From NCBI RefSeq assembly GCF_001640805.2, contig NC_066851.1:9383550-9447549 (forward strand): 64,000 nt of DNA. Direction: 5' to 3'. This document shows, piece by piece, positions 47,101 to 61,700 of this stretch (its first letter is position 1; each line of letters begins with the position of its first letter). The translations under genes were made by a program, and so were the position numbers. The DNA is from Lates calcarifer (lineage: Eukaryota > Chordata > Actinopteri > Centropomidae). Below the pieces are notes generated by a model. The model saw only the letters and a list, made by a program, of their open reading frames with translations. It had not been told where the DNA came from and did no database searches.

Positions 47101-49528
47101 TTTTAACACATTTGTACTGATGACTCAGTATAAATTTCCTCCTCAGTTGCATGAGCGCTGAATCTTGGCCAACATCTGTCCCCCTTAATCATCTGTTTGT
47201 TGTGTTTTAAAGAAAGGAATTCAGGCTTTGACTGCCTGGATCAGTGTAAAGCCTGGCGATTAGATGAACAAGAAAGTTTATCAGCCCATCTGAAGAAGTG
47301 ATCCACTGCAGGTCTCTCTTTTAATAACCATCAGTTTCGGTCTTGTGACATCTGTCTTCAGTTAAGGGGCAAGTTGTAGATTCCCATGCGGGAGGTTCAT
47401 GCTGCGGGTAATGCAGTCATCAGCTGTGGGAACCAAATGCTCTCCATTTGTGCAAAATGGCAGCTAGTTCAAGCACAGGTGGTGAGCCTGGTATGAATGT
47501 TAGCCTGTGCGTAGTGTTTTCTTTAGGATTTGAAATTCATCTGTGCCCCCTCCCTAGGAAAACAAGGATTTGGAATTGCCATATGTTCGGCAAACAGGAG
47601 GTGAAAGTTAATGAGTTACGATTGTTGAATTCTCTCCAGAAGTGTTAAGATTTTAGACATTTTCAAGTATTTCACTTTCTTCACCCAAACTATCTTTCCC
47701 ACAGCCTTTGATAAGACATCAGAAAAACATTTTTAAGACCCAGACGTTTATAGTGTATATCTTGGTTTGAGGCCATTACTCCTCGTCTAGCCTTTCATTG
47801 ACCAAAGGAAGATTAGCATAGTTTTGGTTTGATCAGTGAGTGGGGTTAGCTCAGAGGTCATAGTGGGCAGGATTATTAGCGGACTTTATAGTTCACTGTT
47901 TACTGAGACAAGTTCAAAGCCTGCCCCTCAACTTGAATGCTACTTCTACGCAAACAAACCCACCACTTGAAAATCAATTGGCCAGGCTTGGTCAAAAGCT
48001 ATTTGAGGAGGCTTCAATCTTAAAAAAAAAAAAGTCATTGTAACAGTGCTGCATTGACTGAGCAGAAATACATGTCTTACAGCATTTGTTATCTTTTTTT
48101 GTTCTTAAAGATCCTGTCAGATCCATGCTCACAGTTCAGCAGATTTAACTGCAGTTAAATAGAATATATTTGATGTGATGTGTGGTTGCACACTCTCAAC
48201 AGTGTATAGATAATATTTTCCCACCTTGTCACAGTGCATACATAGCATAATCACAGTTGAAGAGAAGGAAGTATTCTGGCTGTTTTTTTAAATTGTCAAA
48301 AAAGAATTTCATTTCATTGTGATAGGATGGAAAGATTTTGTTGTTATTTTGTGGCTCCAGAGTTTCTTGTCCAGCAAAGTTTTACTAGTCAAGTTTTACT
48401 TCAGTCCAGGCTGCAGCTGCAGGAACCCTACAGTGAGGCAGAGATCTTAATGCACAGAACCAACTCTGTGACTTTTCTACTTGCATTCCTGCACATCTTA
48501 ATTGGCGAACCTCCTGGCAGTGGGCTCGGTTTGGCCTCGGCTGGCCTGGCTGTCAGTTCGGTGCAGTGGCCAGCGAACGCACTAGGAACAATGCCCATCC
48601 TAATCCCTGAAGAATTCCTGCTCCTCTGATCTAGCTGGCCCAAGAATGTGATGTTTAAAAGACCGGAGGCGCACCAGGAATCACAGGGAGACGAGTTCTC
48701 ATGCACAGTCTTCCATGTTAATTTGCTACAAGGAGCCAGGGAGGCAGTGATGTGAGAGGCTGGCAGCATAGTGGCTCAGAGGGGACACGCCTCATCATTA
48801 ACAGTACCACAGCTTGGCATGAGGGATTAGAAAAAGACATGCCACCAGGGGTGAACCTGGAACCTCAGTGGACAGTTACACTGGTAATGAGAGACTTGTT
48901 TTGATGAGGCATGGATTCATTTGTTACTAAACACATTTATAGAAACAAGGCAGGTTTGTTTGTGTTGACTTCACCTGTCATTCTTACATCAGTAATTTTA
49001 TATATCTGGCATTCACAATTATATTAGTGACTTTTCTTTTTGTAAACCACTTTGAAATGCTGTTTTTAGGTCATTTTCAATCAAAGATGTTCATTAGTAA
49101 TTATATAGCTCAAGTGGCAGTCACAGAGGTTCCCAAATCCTTTAACATTTACTTTGTAGCTGCTAAATCTCTTAAGTGTCCATTCATGGAAAGCTGGACT
49201 CACTCCTTCCCTTTTTCTACAGATTAGCATGAGCTCATATCACAGTTGCCCCTGCATACCTCAGCCCTGGTTACACTATACATTACCAAGTGGCTGGCGT
49301 GAGCAGAGTGGCAAGGAGGGGAATGGGAGGAATTTCCCTTTTATATAAGACCTTGTTAGACTGGCTAGTTTTTGCTTTCAGTGAACCAGGCCGGGTCAGG
49401 AGAATATGAGTGACTTACAGTAAAGAAACCAAAGGTGTGTTTAATATCATTGCTGTGCTGTCTGTACTGTGAGTCTTGATGTGAAGTGTATGGGTTCTGT
49501 TTGAACCTTTTATGTTTTGTTTTGTCAG
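44144..49528 (+). other. Probable plekhg3 intron 1 (5' UTR intron)
   Basis: 5.4 kb without a recognised exon. It contains an A-rich CAAAAA array (about 44310-44352). Frames at 45451-46073, 47448-47648 and 48327-48769 have no recognisable protein content. If the exon at 44 kb belongs to another transcript, this would be intergenic. Confidence 0.4.
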
Positions 49529-49547
49529 CTCCAGAGGCCTGAGTGCC

Positions 49548-52500
49548 ATGCCAGAGGGGTCCCATTCTGCTCTCCACCAGGGCCCAATGGGGGAAGGTAA
49601 GATCAATGCAGTTATATTCAGTGTAACCCATGCTCTGCTTTTGCTGTCTATGAATTGACCACTCTTATAATATGGTAACATGGAGTTTTAATGAGTTGGA
49701 TTATTCCTGATGTATATCTGGTTACCCAGAACAGTGTGCTAACATAACACAGAAGTACAGCAGAGGTGAATGGAAAAATGCTTGAAATGGAAGAATAGAG
49801 GAAATGTAGAAGCTTTGAGAGGCAGAGTGGCGAGAGCAATGAACTCCCCTCCTACAGTCCCAGCTGGCAGAGAGGCTCTTTGTGTGGCTGTGGAGCCGGG
49901 CCAGCCCCCTTCATACAGCTGAAACCCCTGAACACTCGCATATCAAACCAGAATGTGTCAGAATCACCGACAGCCAAGACGGTTCGTCTAGCCAGCGGTG
50001 CTGACCTTGTATGCTGGGGGCCACTCAAATTACATATTATTTTAGTGTTCATTATCTTCAGTTGCAGAGCCACTGCACTGACACAGGGCCTCTTTGTATC
50101 TGTTCGCCTGCTCTGTCCCTCAACCCCCAACCGCCCCCCTCCTCAATCCTCCTCTCCTCTCTACTGAACACATTTGGCACCAGGCTTCGACTTTGGCTGA
50201 AGAATACCAATGTGTCAATGGTTCCCTTTTTCCTCTACGCCTGTCCCTTTTGGTTCAGCTTTGGCCAGGAGAGGCTTTTGGCTCAGGGAGACGTGTGCCG
50301 CCCTCATGAAAATTTGTGTGTCTGTTTCCTCAAAAGGCCACTCTGCACTGACAGCACGTTCTCACAGCTCATTTTGCAGCTCTGATGTCTGGTATGAAAT
50401 CACCTTGGCATGACAGGACACCCACTTGCAGCTGAAATATTTTCAAGAGTCGTTTGCTCGTGAACCAGTTGGAGTTAAAGTGTGACTGACCTGGCTCTCC
50501 TGCTGTGGATAGATGGGTGGTAATTAAGGGGCAGGGCTGCTGGTAATGCGTTATCTGTGTGAGGTGATGATTGGATGTGGTTAACAGGCAGGAGGAATGC
50601 ACATGGTGAAAGGAAACCCCCTGTCTGGTCAAGGTACACAATGAAAAGGCTGTGGTAACCATCCAGCTCCAATTTCTCTTAAGGGTCAAAGAATTTTGAA
50701 GTTAAAAGAAGCTGTGTTGATTATTTTACCGCCTGCAGGCTTTGGGCAGCACAATGCATCATCAGACGAAACCAGCATAAAGAAAAATGTTTGGGCTGTG
50801 CTCCAAGATCCACCCAGATGTTCTTTTCAGCTGTTGAAAGTATTTTTTCATTGTTCTGCACTTTGAATACTTTTCCAGGAGAATCTGGATGACAGGAAAA
50901 ATATATGAGACCCCTCATAATTTCCACCAAAGCTAAACTTTCATCACCATGGTGAAACGGGAGACAGCGTGATTGTAATCCTCAGTATCCCACATGTGAA
51001 ATACATATACATATGAAAAAAGTACGTCTAAGCTGTCAATCCAGTGACAGTGACAGGCATCAACAGACCTGAGGGAGCATGAAGCATCTCTCTCAAAGAT
51101 AAGGGTTCCCACTGACCTACTTAACCCCCAGGCAGGAATGTAGCTGTGTGTGCAGAATGTACAGCTTTAAAGGGATTCGGGGGGGGGGGGGGGGGTCATC
51201 TCCATTCACTGCAGCTTTTCCAGATCAGTGGGCATAGGGTTGTGGACATAGATAGTTGATGGCAGGGATGGCTGCGTCTCTGAGGGGGCTTGTTAATGGA
51301 GCTCCTGGACTGGAACTCTTTCTCAGCTCAATTGCCCATAGCTTTAATCACAGGCAGCCTCAGGTAAAACCTGAAGCAACTCCTGTTCAGCAAAGTTATG
51401 AAGTCATGCCCCGACACTCACTGAAACTGCCGACCCCAATCTCTTGTCCTGTGCACCTGCAGCATCTAAATGGTGTTGCAAAGATTTACATAACTCGTTA
51501 TATAACATGACAGAACTTTCATTGTTGGCTCAGGCTCCCGTACCCCTCACAAAAGAATTGATTTCAATGTAAATTATTTTACAGCTCCTACAATGGCATT
51601 CCTCCTTATAGAGCTCTTCTGGTGGATTACCCACATTAGTTACAGGCTCTGTGCTGTGGGTGTTCCTGATAGATGGCCTCTTAGAAACTCAATTGAATCT
51701 ATAAAACTCTTTATCAACTTCCTCCATAACACTCTACATTCAGTTGTTGTTTAGTGAGAAGGCATGCAGACATGACGCCAAACACAATAATGCCTCAGTA
51801 ATGTTAATTACATGTTTTTATAAAGATGGTTTATGTAATTAATGCTTTTGCTTGTAATTTATTGTAGCATGACAACAAACATATCTACTCTGTGTTTAGT
51901 ACATAGTATGTGTCAATGCAGGCGAGCTAATTCCCCATTTGACTGCTGTATACAGTAAGTGTTAATAAGCTCTAAACTACAGGGAGAACAGCATCACACC
52001 CTTTTATAACACTGAATGTGATAAACAGCCTGATGTGAAGTAAATGAAGTGTTCATCCCTGACCTTCTTCCCTCCACACTTCACACAGCTGTTCTGCCAC
52101 CAGCCGGTGTGGACTCCGCAGAGAGGCGCTAACAGGACAGCAGTTTGGTTGTAGACTGTCAGACTGGTGGTAAAGTTTACAATGGACTCACACCTCAGGG
52201 CCCCAGATGGTCTGTGTGTTGTCCAGAGGAAATGCAAGTTTTGAATAGATCCAGGGCACTTGCTGTGTTGCGAGGGCCTGAAGAGTTCTTGGAGGGGGGG
52301 CTTGTTGACGGAGGAGTTTCCTAAGTGGATCATCACATGCCTATGCACTGAGGTCAGCTAGCACGGTTGGATCCTTTAAAGGCCGGGGTCAAGCTCAGCG
52401 GAGGGCTACAGGATTAAATTTAAGCTTTTTAGGAGTTTTGTGCTTTTGGTACATTGAGAATCCTGCCTCTCTGAAACATGTCACTCTTTACTGCTCGAAT

Positions 52501-52685
52501 TTACAAACATGTAAACATTGATTGTTTCATTGTGCTTTTCTGAGAAAATGAAGTGCAATAACTGAGTATTTTGCAAGAGTTACTTAACTTTGGCAGATAT
52601 CCTTAGGTAATTTTTTTCACACAAGCATTTCAGAAGTCTAAAAGAATCTATCTTGATGTTGAACTACGCTCAAATGAGTGGTATT

Positions 52686-52725
<40 letters not shown>

Positions 52726-55700
52726 GTTAGTTTCACTTTTATCATCAGAATTCCCCCAAAACTTCCCAGCACAAGATTTTGACCTTGGCTGTCAGTGTGG
52801 TATGTAGGTTTGGTTCATGTTTATGTGCTCAGCCTCTGTTGTCCACTGTGGTTTATTTGCCAGCTTTCAGGCTAATTATTAACGCAGCATTAAAAGCTCA
52901 TTGTGCTGCCAAACACAGGTGTAAATCAAACCATCATGTACATATAAAGAGCGGCTTAAAGCAGAAAAAAAGCCTCATATTGACCTAAATTCTTCCCTTC
53001 ACAAACAGGTAAGAAATCAATCCAGGCCATCGGTCTCAGTGTCTAATCACCAGTGTTCTGTCTCATGCTGTTTGATAATGGTCTGTGAAGACTCAGGGCT
53101 TAATCCCCGGAGGCACTCTTTATGCTTGTGCCTCCTGCCCTCCTGAGGGGCGACCATTCACCGTTGCCAGGTGGGGCGGAGTTTTTCCCATGGGGGGATC
53201 AGCACAAGACTTACCTCCCTGTCTCCCAGCAGCCACCGGGGGGAGGAGATGAGTGCCAGAGGTTGGAGGTGGGGGGGGTGCTGAAGAAGGAAGTTGAGAG
53301 TGGATGTCAAGGGGCGGAAGGACTTTATTAAGATGTAGTGCAAAACACGATTCGCTCCTTATCCTCCGAGGGAAACAGGGTCACATACTGTGCCCTTGGC
53401 TCTGAAAGATAGGTTAGCCGATTAGCTGCCTCAAGAGCTGGTTTGAAGTTGTTGTTTTTTTTCCTTACTTGTGAGTGAATGTACTAATCAGCCAATTAGG
53501 AACTATGACTTTCCACCTTGTTACATGTGTTAATATGGGGGGTTTATGGCTAGTGGGAATGTCCACAAATTAGTAACTCTGTCCAAGCACAGTAAAGAAA
53601 AACAGGTGAAAGACAGCAGGAATGTGCTTCAAACTATGAATTGTGTCATGGAGGATAAGAGTATGTTGCAATAAAACTTTATTAGAGAGACTTCAGTTGA
53701 TGTAGACACATCCTGAATTACCAGCACTTGTAAAAAAAAAAAAAAAAAACAACTTTTTAGCCCAGGGGCTGCTAAGACAGTGCCAGGCACCCAAGAAACA
53801 AGGAATGACTCATGATGATGAAACAGAGGACTGAAATTACCAATATTTCACAGTTTTATAGTCATGCAGGTATGATCCTGCTTGTGTCTGGAAGAATATC
53901 ACAAGGTGGCTCTAGATGTGATTCATTGTCCACTGGGTTCAGATTCATCATCATTTGATATGTGAGTCAGTATGAATCAAGTAGGAGCGGCTGTGTGAAG
54001 GTTAGTAACTGAGCAGGCAGGGGCTTGTATTTCACTGTGAGATGTTCTGTCCACAGTGCTGTCACTCTTACTGTTATTGTTTGTTTTCTGTGCTCAGAAA
54101 ATTGCTTAACAGTGATACATATGACAGACTTGGCCAGGGGCAGTTAATAGTTAGAGGAGCCAAGGTGCTTGAGAGTCATTCTCTGCAGCTTTAGGATAAG
54201 TATTTGCATGCTGATCATAGATATAGGCTGTTTTGTTCCTGTTTCTTTGCCCCTGATTTGGTTAGAATACAAAAGGCCACAAGCCAGACAGGATAGCTCA
54301 GGGGAAACATGAACACAAACTTTGGATTATTTTTGGAGTTTCATAGGCAAATTTAGAGGTCCTAGGAAGTTCAGCTGAAATAGTCATACAGGTGTGTCTT
54401 TCTGGGAGACAGCTTCCCTTTAACTGTGCAGGGCACACTCATCATTCATCATATAAGTCTGGTCACAGGAGTTGGAGGGATTGGAGAGCAGTTAGGATGA
54501 AGGTGATTTATAAATCCACCTGGACTTTAAGCATCTTCTGCTTTCAGGCCTCTCGCTTTGGTGGACAATTCGCGTCACTACAATCTTTAAGGTATGCAAG
54601 GACTGACACACTAGAACATGTATGAATTCCAATAATCAGTGCATTTATATATAGTTTTGCTCTACAGAAATGTTTTAAAGATATAGTTAAGTCAACTGTT
54701 ATTATTGTCTGTTGTTTGTAACAGTTTCCATCCCTGTGTGTAATTTGCACTATACTGTAATCTTCATGACTGGTGTTGTTATTACCCTTGTTTGTGTTAA
54801 GGTTGTTTCCTAATACCCTAAGTCGAGTAGTCATTGTGTTAGGCAATACAGTGTATACAAAGAACTTAATAGCTTCCATCCTGTTGAGAGTTTAAAACAC
54901 AAGTTGGATAAGCCTGGTACATGAACAGGGCTTTTTTAGCAGTTGGAGAAAAGAAAACTTAAGCTTGTCCTGGGTAGAATTTGCATGGTTATCTGCATAG
55001 AGGCTGGTTTGCATGAATGGATGAGAAAATGCAAGTCATGTCATCACAGGGTTTTGCAACCAACAACAAGCGTCACAGCTGCATGCTGTGGCTTATCATT
55101 TTCACAGGGAAGCTGGTAATATTCAGCTGGGAAAAACTGATGCATCAATATATGCCATGATCATATCTCCGGAGGTTACTGCAAGAACATATTAGAGATG
55201 GTTTCTTAGATTTGTCTGTCTTTGACCGGGCATGCAGAACTTGTTATTACGCAAGCCAGAGAAATTTCTATATAAAGGATTCTTTATGTCCCGCATAATA
55301 ACAACGTCAAACAGACAGAGATCACCTCATATATGTGACTATAGCCTTTTGGAAAAATAATAACCAGGTGCTGGAGTATTCATTTCAAAGTTTCTGTTCA
55401 TCTCTTGCACCACCTTATTAGGTGCTGCATGTCATTCATGTAACCATGATGTCATAGGTAGACAAGTTTCTGAACTGTCTGCATTGTTAATTGTCTGATA
55501 AGCTCACACTGAAATGGAAACAAGTGTGGACTTTACATTTTTGAGCTCCAGACTGATTAGTCATCAAGCCCCTCAGTGAATGAATGTCTTGTCTGCTTCC
55601 AGCAATGAAGCAGACCGAAGCATTTTCCCTAAATCACCTGTCCTACCCTTCATATTCACTTGCTTTTCATCAAATGAGGACCCCTGCAGTCTCACTTGGA

Positions 55701-58700
55701 TTGGCATAATTTTATTTGACCATTTTCTTCATTTAAAATGATTAAATATTCACATTCATTCGTAATTAGGTTACATGTTGTGTTTATGTACAGCAACACT
55801 GCGTTGAAGTGAGCCTCTGTCCAGGGGATTTGGATTCATGGTGGCAACAAAAGAGAAGGGAAGGTCATGCTTGTAGCATTAACACATCTTTGTCTGTAAA
55901 TGTTAACCTCGGCTTAACGGCCAGGAAACTGGAATTCAAAGAATTACAATGAGGGGTTAGGAGTTTTTTCTTTCTTTTTTTTTTATGGAATTCCAACCAT
56001 TTTTTCTTCTAGCAACAACATTAGTAACATGTTCACACACAAGTAGCTGACATAATGTAATCCATTAAGATCACACAGTCTTTAGTTAACAGTCTGATGA
56101 TTTTGTCGAGCTAAAATGGACTGTGAATTATTCAGGTTAAGTGTCTGTCTGAAATGTAATACTATACTGTCTCTCAAGCCTTGACTTGGTTAATGGTTAT
56201 GTCTGAGAGTTAACAACTATTGATGCAGTTCTGAAACAAAGGAGAGTGTTGTGTTTTGTTGAGGTAGTATACTTGATGTGATGTGAAATTGCGGTGTGTG
56301 AATGTGAAAATTCATGGCTGGGCTGAAGTGGAAATTTTGCTCTGGACCATGTATTTAACCGTACAAAAGCGTCTCCACAACTATTCCATGTAAGGTATGA
56401 TTTAACAGGTCAGTCCACTGAGCTGTTTGGAAGGAAGAGCCACGAGAAGAAGCTTTAAAATCATACTTCAATGAGGTTTTAAAATATGAAGATGATTTTA
56501 ATCTGAATCTGACTTTCACCTGCATCTTACTTCTCTTATGATTATTCCCTGTATGATATACATTATCTAGCTGTTGTCAGTGCTGTGATCTACGTGCCCT
56601 TTTATGCATTTTCCAAACTCCAAGTTAACACTTCTTAAATGCTGACAGGTGGATTAATAAAACATGTTTAAAAGTGTATGTTTGTGTGCAGAGTTCATAT
56701 TTGACAGCCTCAGGCAATTGGTAGTTGTGCAGAAAACAGATGGTTTAAACTAGTGTGCGCTGTTCACCGCCCCTACCACGGTGGTTTCGTTTTATAGACC
56801 TTTCCCTGCAGTTATTGCCAAAACACCACAGCTATTTGGGCTTTAAGGGATAAATTCCAAGAATTACTTTTCCCTAGCAGTAAAGTTAATGGTAACAAAT
56901 TATTCTAAAGCAGCTGTTATCTTTGATCAGTTTCTGTTGCTGAAATAAAAATTGCTTAAATGTGACAATACATTTAGTTAAGCATTTATATACATTTTTC
57001 CACTACTAACCATCAGGGCAATGGCTGTTAACACTGCAACAGCAGTGCAAATGCATACAAACCATGACAGTCATAATGAACACAGATACTGTATATGGAA
57101 AAACATACCAGATATATATATATAGTAATATAGTCTGGTCGTGCTTTATTTGAAGTGAAAACTTGTGTATATGTTTTAAAAGACTAAATTTGATACCAGG
57201 CACTTTACAGTTCTCCACATCTGACAGCTGGGTGGCACAGTAATGGGCATGGCCTTGCCACAGTGACTACAGATCCCTCAGAGATTAGTGATAAATGTTT
57301 TCAGATGCTGAAGAGACTCTGTGGCACCGAGCAAGACCAGACACTATGCTTTTAAACTGTCTGTGTGATAACGGTTGCTTATTTAGTCTATCTGGAGAAC
57401 AGCATCAAAACTGATGAAATGTAGGAGTCGCAGAGGATGCAGACTTCTCTGCCGATCCCAGGTCATCTTTGTACAGGGCGACAGGCAGAATGGAAAAACT
57501 TTGCACTGTATGACATGGGACCATGTACTCAGCTTATCTGAGACCTGCATGTTGACCAGGTCATTTGCATTCCTCTGCACGGCCTGTTTCAACAAAGTCA
57601 GTAAGTGGTCCGCCGAAACATGTGGTGTGTATGGTATCTGCCGCAGATAAAGTCTGCCAGTAGAGACTAGTATCTGAAGTGGATAATCAAAGCTGAGGCA
57701 GGAGCTGAGCTGGTGCTGCAGTTAAGTGCATGCTCAACACTTAAGATGTTCACTTGTTAGTGCAGCTCAATCATACCTGTCTTGTTCCAGCACTTTGAAT
57801 GTGCATAAATATATTGTAGACAATGATTCTGAGCAATGGTGTATTGAGTAGGAGAGTGCGAAAACTGTGCAAGCATGGTGTTGATTTTGGGCTGTCCTTA
57901 GTCCACATTGTGCTGTTCTTCCCCCTCCCTTTTACTTGGCATTGACTCCAGTCTGCAGCACAGCAGCTTTATTATAGAGGGATACTGGGTGGGAGGAAGA
58001 GAGGGAAGGAAGAAGGGAGTTTCACATGGCAGACACGGGAAAACTCAAAACCAAAAGTAAAGACAGAAGCAGCAAAAGGAAGCGGATGCCTCGTTCTAAT
58101 TCATAGTGGTGTAGTGAGTGTAATAGCTTCCCACTACACTCCCTTTACACCATCAACCCTGTGATTTGCCATGGAGCGTAAACAGAGTTTTCTCTAGTGG
58201 TCAGCTCCTGTTTGCCAGCTCATCCGTTTCTCCCAGTGAGGTTTTGTATGGGAACTGTGTTGTTGGGGCAGCCCACTTTGGATTGTGGAGCAAGTAGTGC
58301 AGTGTGAACAAGACTCTCATGAGCTCAGCATTGACTCATGGAAAGCTGGATGATGCCAAGAGGTGTATGAGTGTGTATGTGTTTAAACTAAAAGGCAGTT
58401 TGATTCTTTGTGTGAATCCGTCCATCCAGCTGCATGTCACACTTTTCTCAAGACTTTATAAATCACTAACTCTGGGCACTTCCCATGCTCTTGTGAAACA
58501 TTTTGCTTGTTTGATTTGATTTATTCCAAAGAGAGTTGTAAAAGGTTGTTGGATATAGGAGATATGTCAAGTGGGCATGCTTGTGAAAAGTAGAACCCTA
58601 AATCAGATTGTAGCCTCTTGACTGACAAAATACCTTCTTTCTACAGCATCAGGTTTGTGTTATCAGCTGTGGACTGCTGACCATTGATGCACATCTAATG

Positions 58701-61700
58701 GTGAACATATTTAGTTTAAAGCTTGTCAACACTGTTGTATTTCAGGCGTATGACATAAGCTACATCTGTTGGCTATCAACACCAAATTATGCACTTCATC
58801 CCCACTTGGCAGTAGCACTTGGTGCCTCGTTGATTTCCATTTATTAGTCCGAAGTTAAATTACATTACAAAGCTCCATTTCTTTAGCTGAGCAAAATGGT
58901 TTTGACCCTTTTCCCCTGCAAATATTTAAGGAAATGGAGCTCTCTGCACAGTGGCCACTCAGTGCCCCATTCTCACACCACCACCATGACTTCATATATT
59001 TACAAAACGTTTGTGAGGAAAATTCCCCATCTGGCCAGGAAGGATGTGAAACTGAATATGGATTCCATGTCTTTTAAATTCAGACGTAGCTCAATGAAGA
59101 CATATAAACAAAGCTCCTGATCCCTTTCCCCTGATTTTTTTTTTCTTCCCATCAGTCTTCCCTCTCTCTGTTTTTCCAAGGCTCAGCCTTCAGTAGTCAG
59201 GAGAACAAGAGGAAATGGCTGGGTTTTCCATAGAATATGCAGTGTCGCAATTAGGCCATGTCAGTAATGATTTGAGCGAAGCCTTTTACTGTAAACCACC
59301 CCTCGGCGTCTCAGCCTGGGAGTACAAACACAGAGCTCAGAGCTGTCATTTATTGATTCTTGGATAGTAGTCTGTTCAGTGTAGCTTGAACATTTACAGT
59401 ATTATATTTATCTGAAGCTGTCCCTAGACAGTGTCTGAATGTAGTCATGCAACTATGCTGTTATATATCCATTGGTGAGAGAAGACCATTAAAACAATTC
59501 AAAAATGTGTCTGGTTCATAATCATAGAAAAAAAGTACATAATGTTAATAGCTGATTTTTTTTAAACAAACTCCCTGTGCACTGTGATAACTAGGATAAA
59601 ATACAAAAGGTAAACTGAAGTAGCTTCGTAGGATCACAATACTCTGAGTGCTCCAGGTTGAGAAATTAACAAAAAATATCACAATGTGATTGTGTAGTTG
59701 TACTGTTTACTATTGCTATTCTCACTTCAGTTATCTAAAGTTAACTTAAACCCTTTAGAGAAGCTGCACAGTAGCCACCATCTGCACATCTGCTGTGTAA
59801 CCAGTCTTTTGCTGGTTACACAGCAGATGTGCATGTGTGTAAATGAGATTGATGAACTTACTTTAAAAGAAGGGCACAGTATTTCTCTAATATACAAAGT
59901 GAAAAAGTTTCTCAGGATGTCAAAGACTGACTGACTGTTCTGCCTTTAAATACATGTATCGCTGTCTACAGTATCTCTCAAAGTCTGACATTTCTGCCTG
60001 TGTTCCTCTGACCTGTCTCAGAATCTCTTCAGTTGTCCTCGCCCCTCTTCACCAGTGAACATGACCAGGCAAACATCGACTTGGGGCCAGACTGCTACAA
60101 CCAGCTATGTGTGGAGCCACTGGACGGAGAGGGTGAACGTCCAGTGAGCCTGGTGTCCACCCTGTCTTCTGGCTCATCGCGCGACAGTCGCAGCAATTTT
60201 GGAAGCACCGTTGCTCTTCCTTCCTCTGCCACCCCACCCATACCGTGCGGGGAGGACATAGACTTGGAGCTGAGCCCGGCTGAAGGTACTGGAGAGCAGG
60301 CTGGAGACCAGAGTCCCACCCTCAAAAGCTCCAGGGGCCACTGGCAGGAGCGACTGGTGATCAGCAACCAGTGGAACAACAACGCCTGCTCCAACAGGAA
60401 AGCAAGTGCTGAAGTACCTCACATCCCCACCTCGCCTGTTGTCACGGACACCATGGCGCCTAACCCGAAGCTGACCTATGTGGACCGTGTTGTCATGGAG
60501 ATCATTGAGACAGAGCGCACATACGTCAAGGACCTGCGCAGCATTGTGGAGGTGAGTGGATGTCAGGGTTATGCTGACTGTACTCAAATTGAATTTTCCG
60601 TTACAGTGGGTGTTTTTCATTTTCAGCCAAGTGTTCACTATGAGCCAATCATTGATATTATAGAGAGTAAATCATCAGCATTCTGTGTATTTAAAGCATA
60701 TGTTTGACTTGGATTAATGTGCAGTCTATGACTTAATGTCTGCAGCACTCTTTGGAGGTGATTTACTGAATTTGGCCAGCCAGGAGCCAAAATAGGGGAA
60801 CTGGACTCAACGGCTGTTGAGAGCAAATAATGTCTACTGTGTTCCAAGCAGCTGGTTGTGGCCACAAATGAGTCTGGTACTTGTAAAATATCCAGTGGAT
60901 TTTGCTTTTTCTTTTCATTACCAGGATCCACTCTGACTTCCTGCTTTCTAAACAAATCAGTCAGTTGACAAAAATGCATGCCTTACATCTGGCAATTGTG
61001 TGCTTTGTTTATACATTTCTTGTTCACAGAGATGAAGGCTGTGGAGTTTATGATTTGGTCATAGTGTTTTGTATAAACTGTTCTGTATATTTACAGTGCA
61101 GTGAAAGTTTACAGCCTGTAGCTGAGGATTATGGACTGTGCTCATATCTGGAGTTCAAACGCAGTCAAAACTGGGACACAGTTCAGGTCCTTCATAGCAG
61201 GAAACTTTTGCTCTATGATCTTAGTCAGAGATAGTCGAAACCTCATCTCAGAGATGTGAAGCATGGAAATTGGGCCAGGGATGATTTTACCTCTCAGCAG
61301 ACCACTTATCTCTTATCACTTTTTCTACCTTTGTAGTCTGGAAACAGCTTCCAGACTGAGAAACCTCCCTGGCCTTCAATCAATCCCATGGTTTCACAAT
61401 AGAAAGAGGAGCACTCGGCTGTTAAACAGTCCCCGCTGCACTGCTGGTAATGTCTTTAACACGTGCTGCATTTCTGAGACTGACTGGCAGTAAACCAGCC
61501 AGCAACTCTCCTCACCTTGTCTCCGACCGCGCTGGCGTCTGGCAGTTGCTGTGGGAGGGAGCGCTGCCCTCGTCGCAGCTTGAATAACGACTTGCTCCGG
61601 ACAAACACTTCCAGGACTTTAAAGTATTTCAGTTTGACAGGAGCAGCAGCCCTGCCTGGTCTGGCCCCCGGTCACACAGGCCGTGCAGCAAGCTCCAGCC

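Larger units (their letters stand above)
49597..60021 (+). other. plekhg3 intron between coding exons 1 and 2
   Basis: 10.4 kb without a recognised exon. It contains a G17 run (51179-51195), a CA array (52689-52724), an A18 run (about 53732-53749), a short TA run (about 57113-57124) and the perfect hairpin at 59783-59833. Long frames such as 50011-50385 and 54544-54879 have no recognisable similarity or splice context. Confidence 0.75.

Noticed and set aside
60174..60638. 154-aa minus-strand frame
   Set aside because: It is the antisense shadow of plekhg3 coding exon 2.
60033..60707. 224-aa single-exon protein beginning at TTG 60033
   Set aside because: The frame is open back to an acceptor at 60021 and runs past a donor at 60551; it is an internal plekhg3 exon, not a gene by itself. 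The last 50 or so residues are intron.
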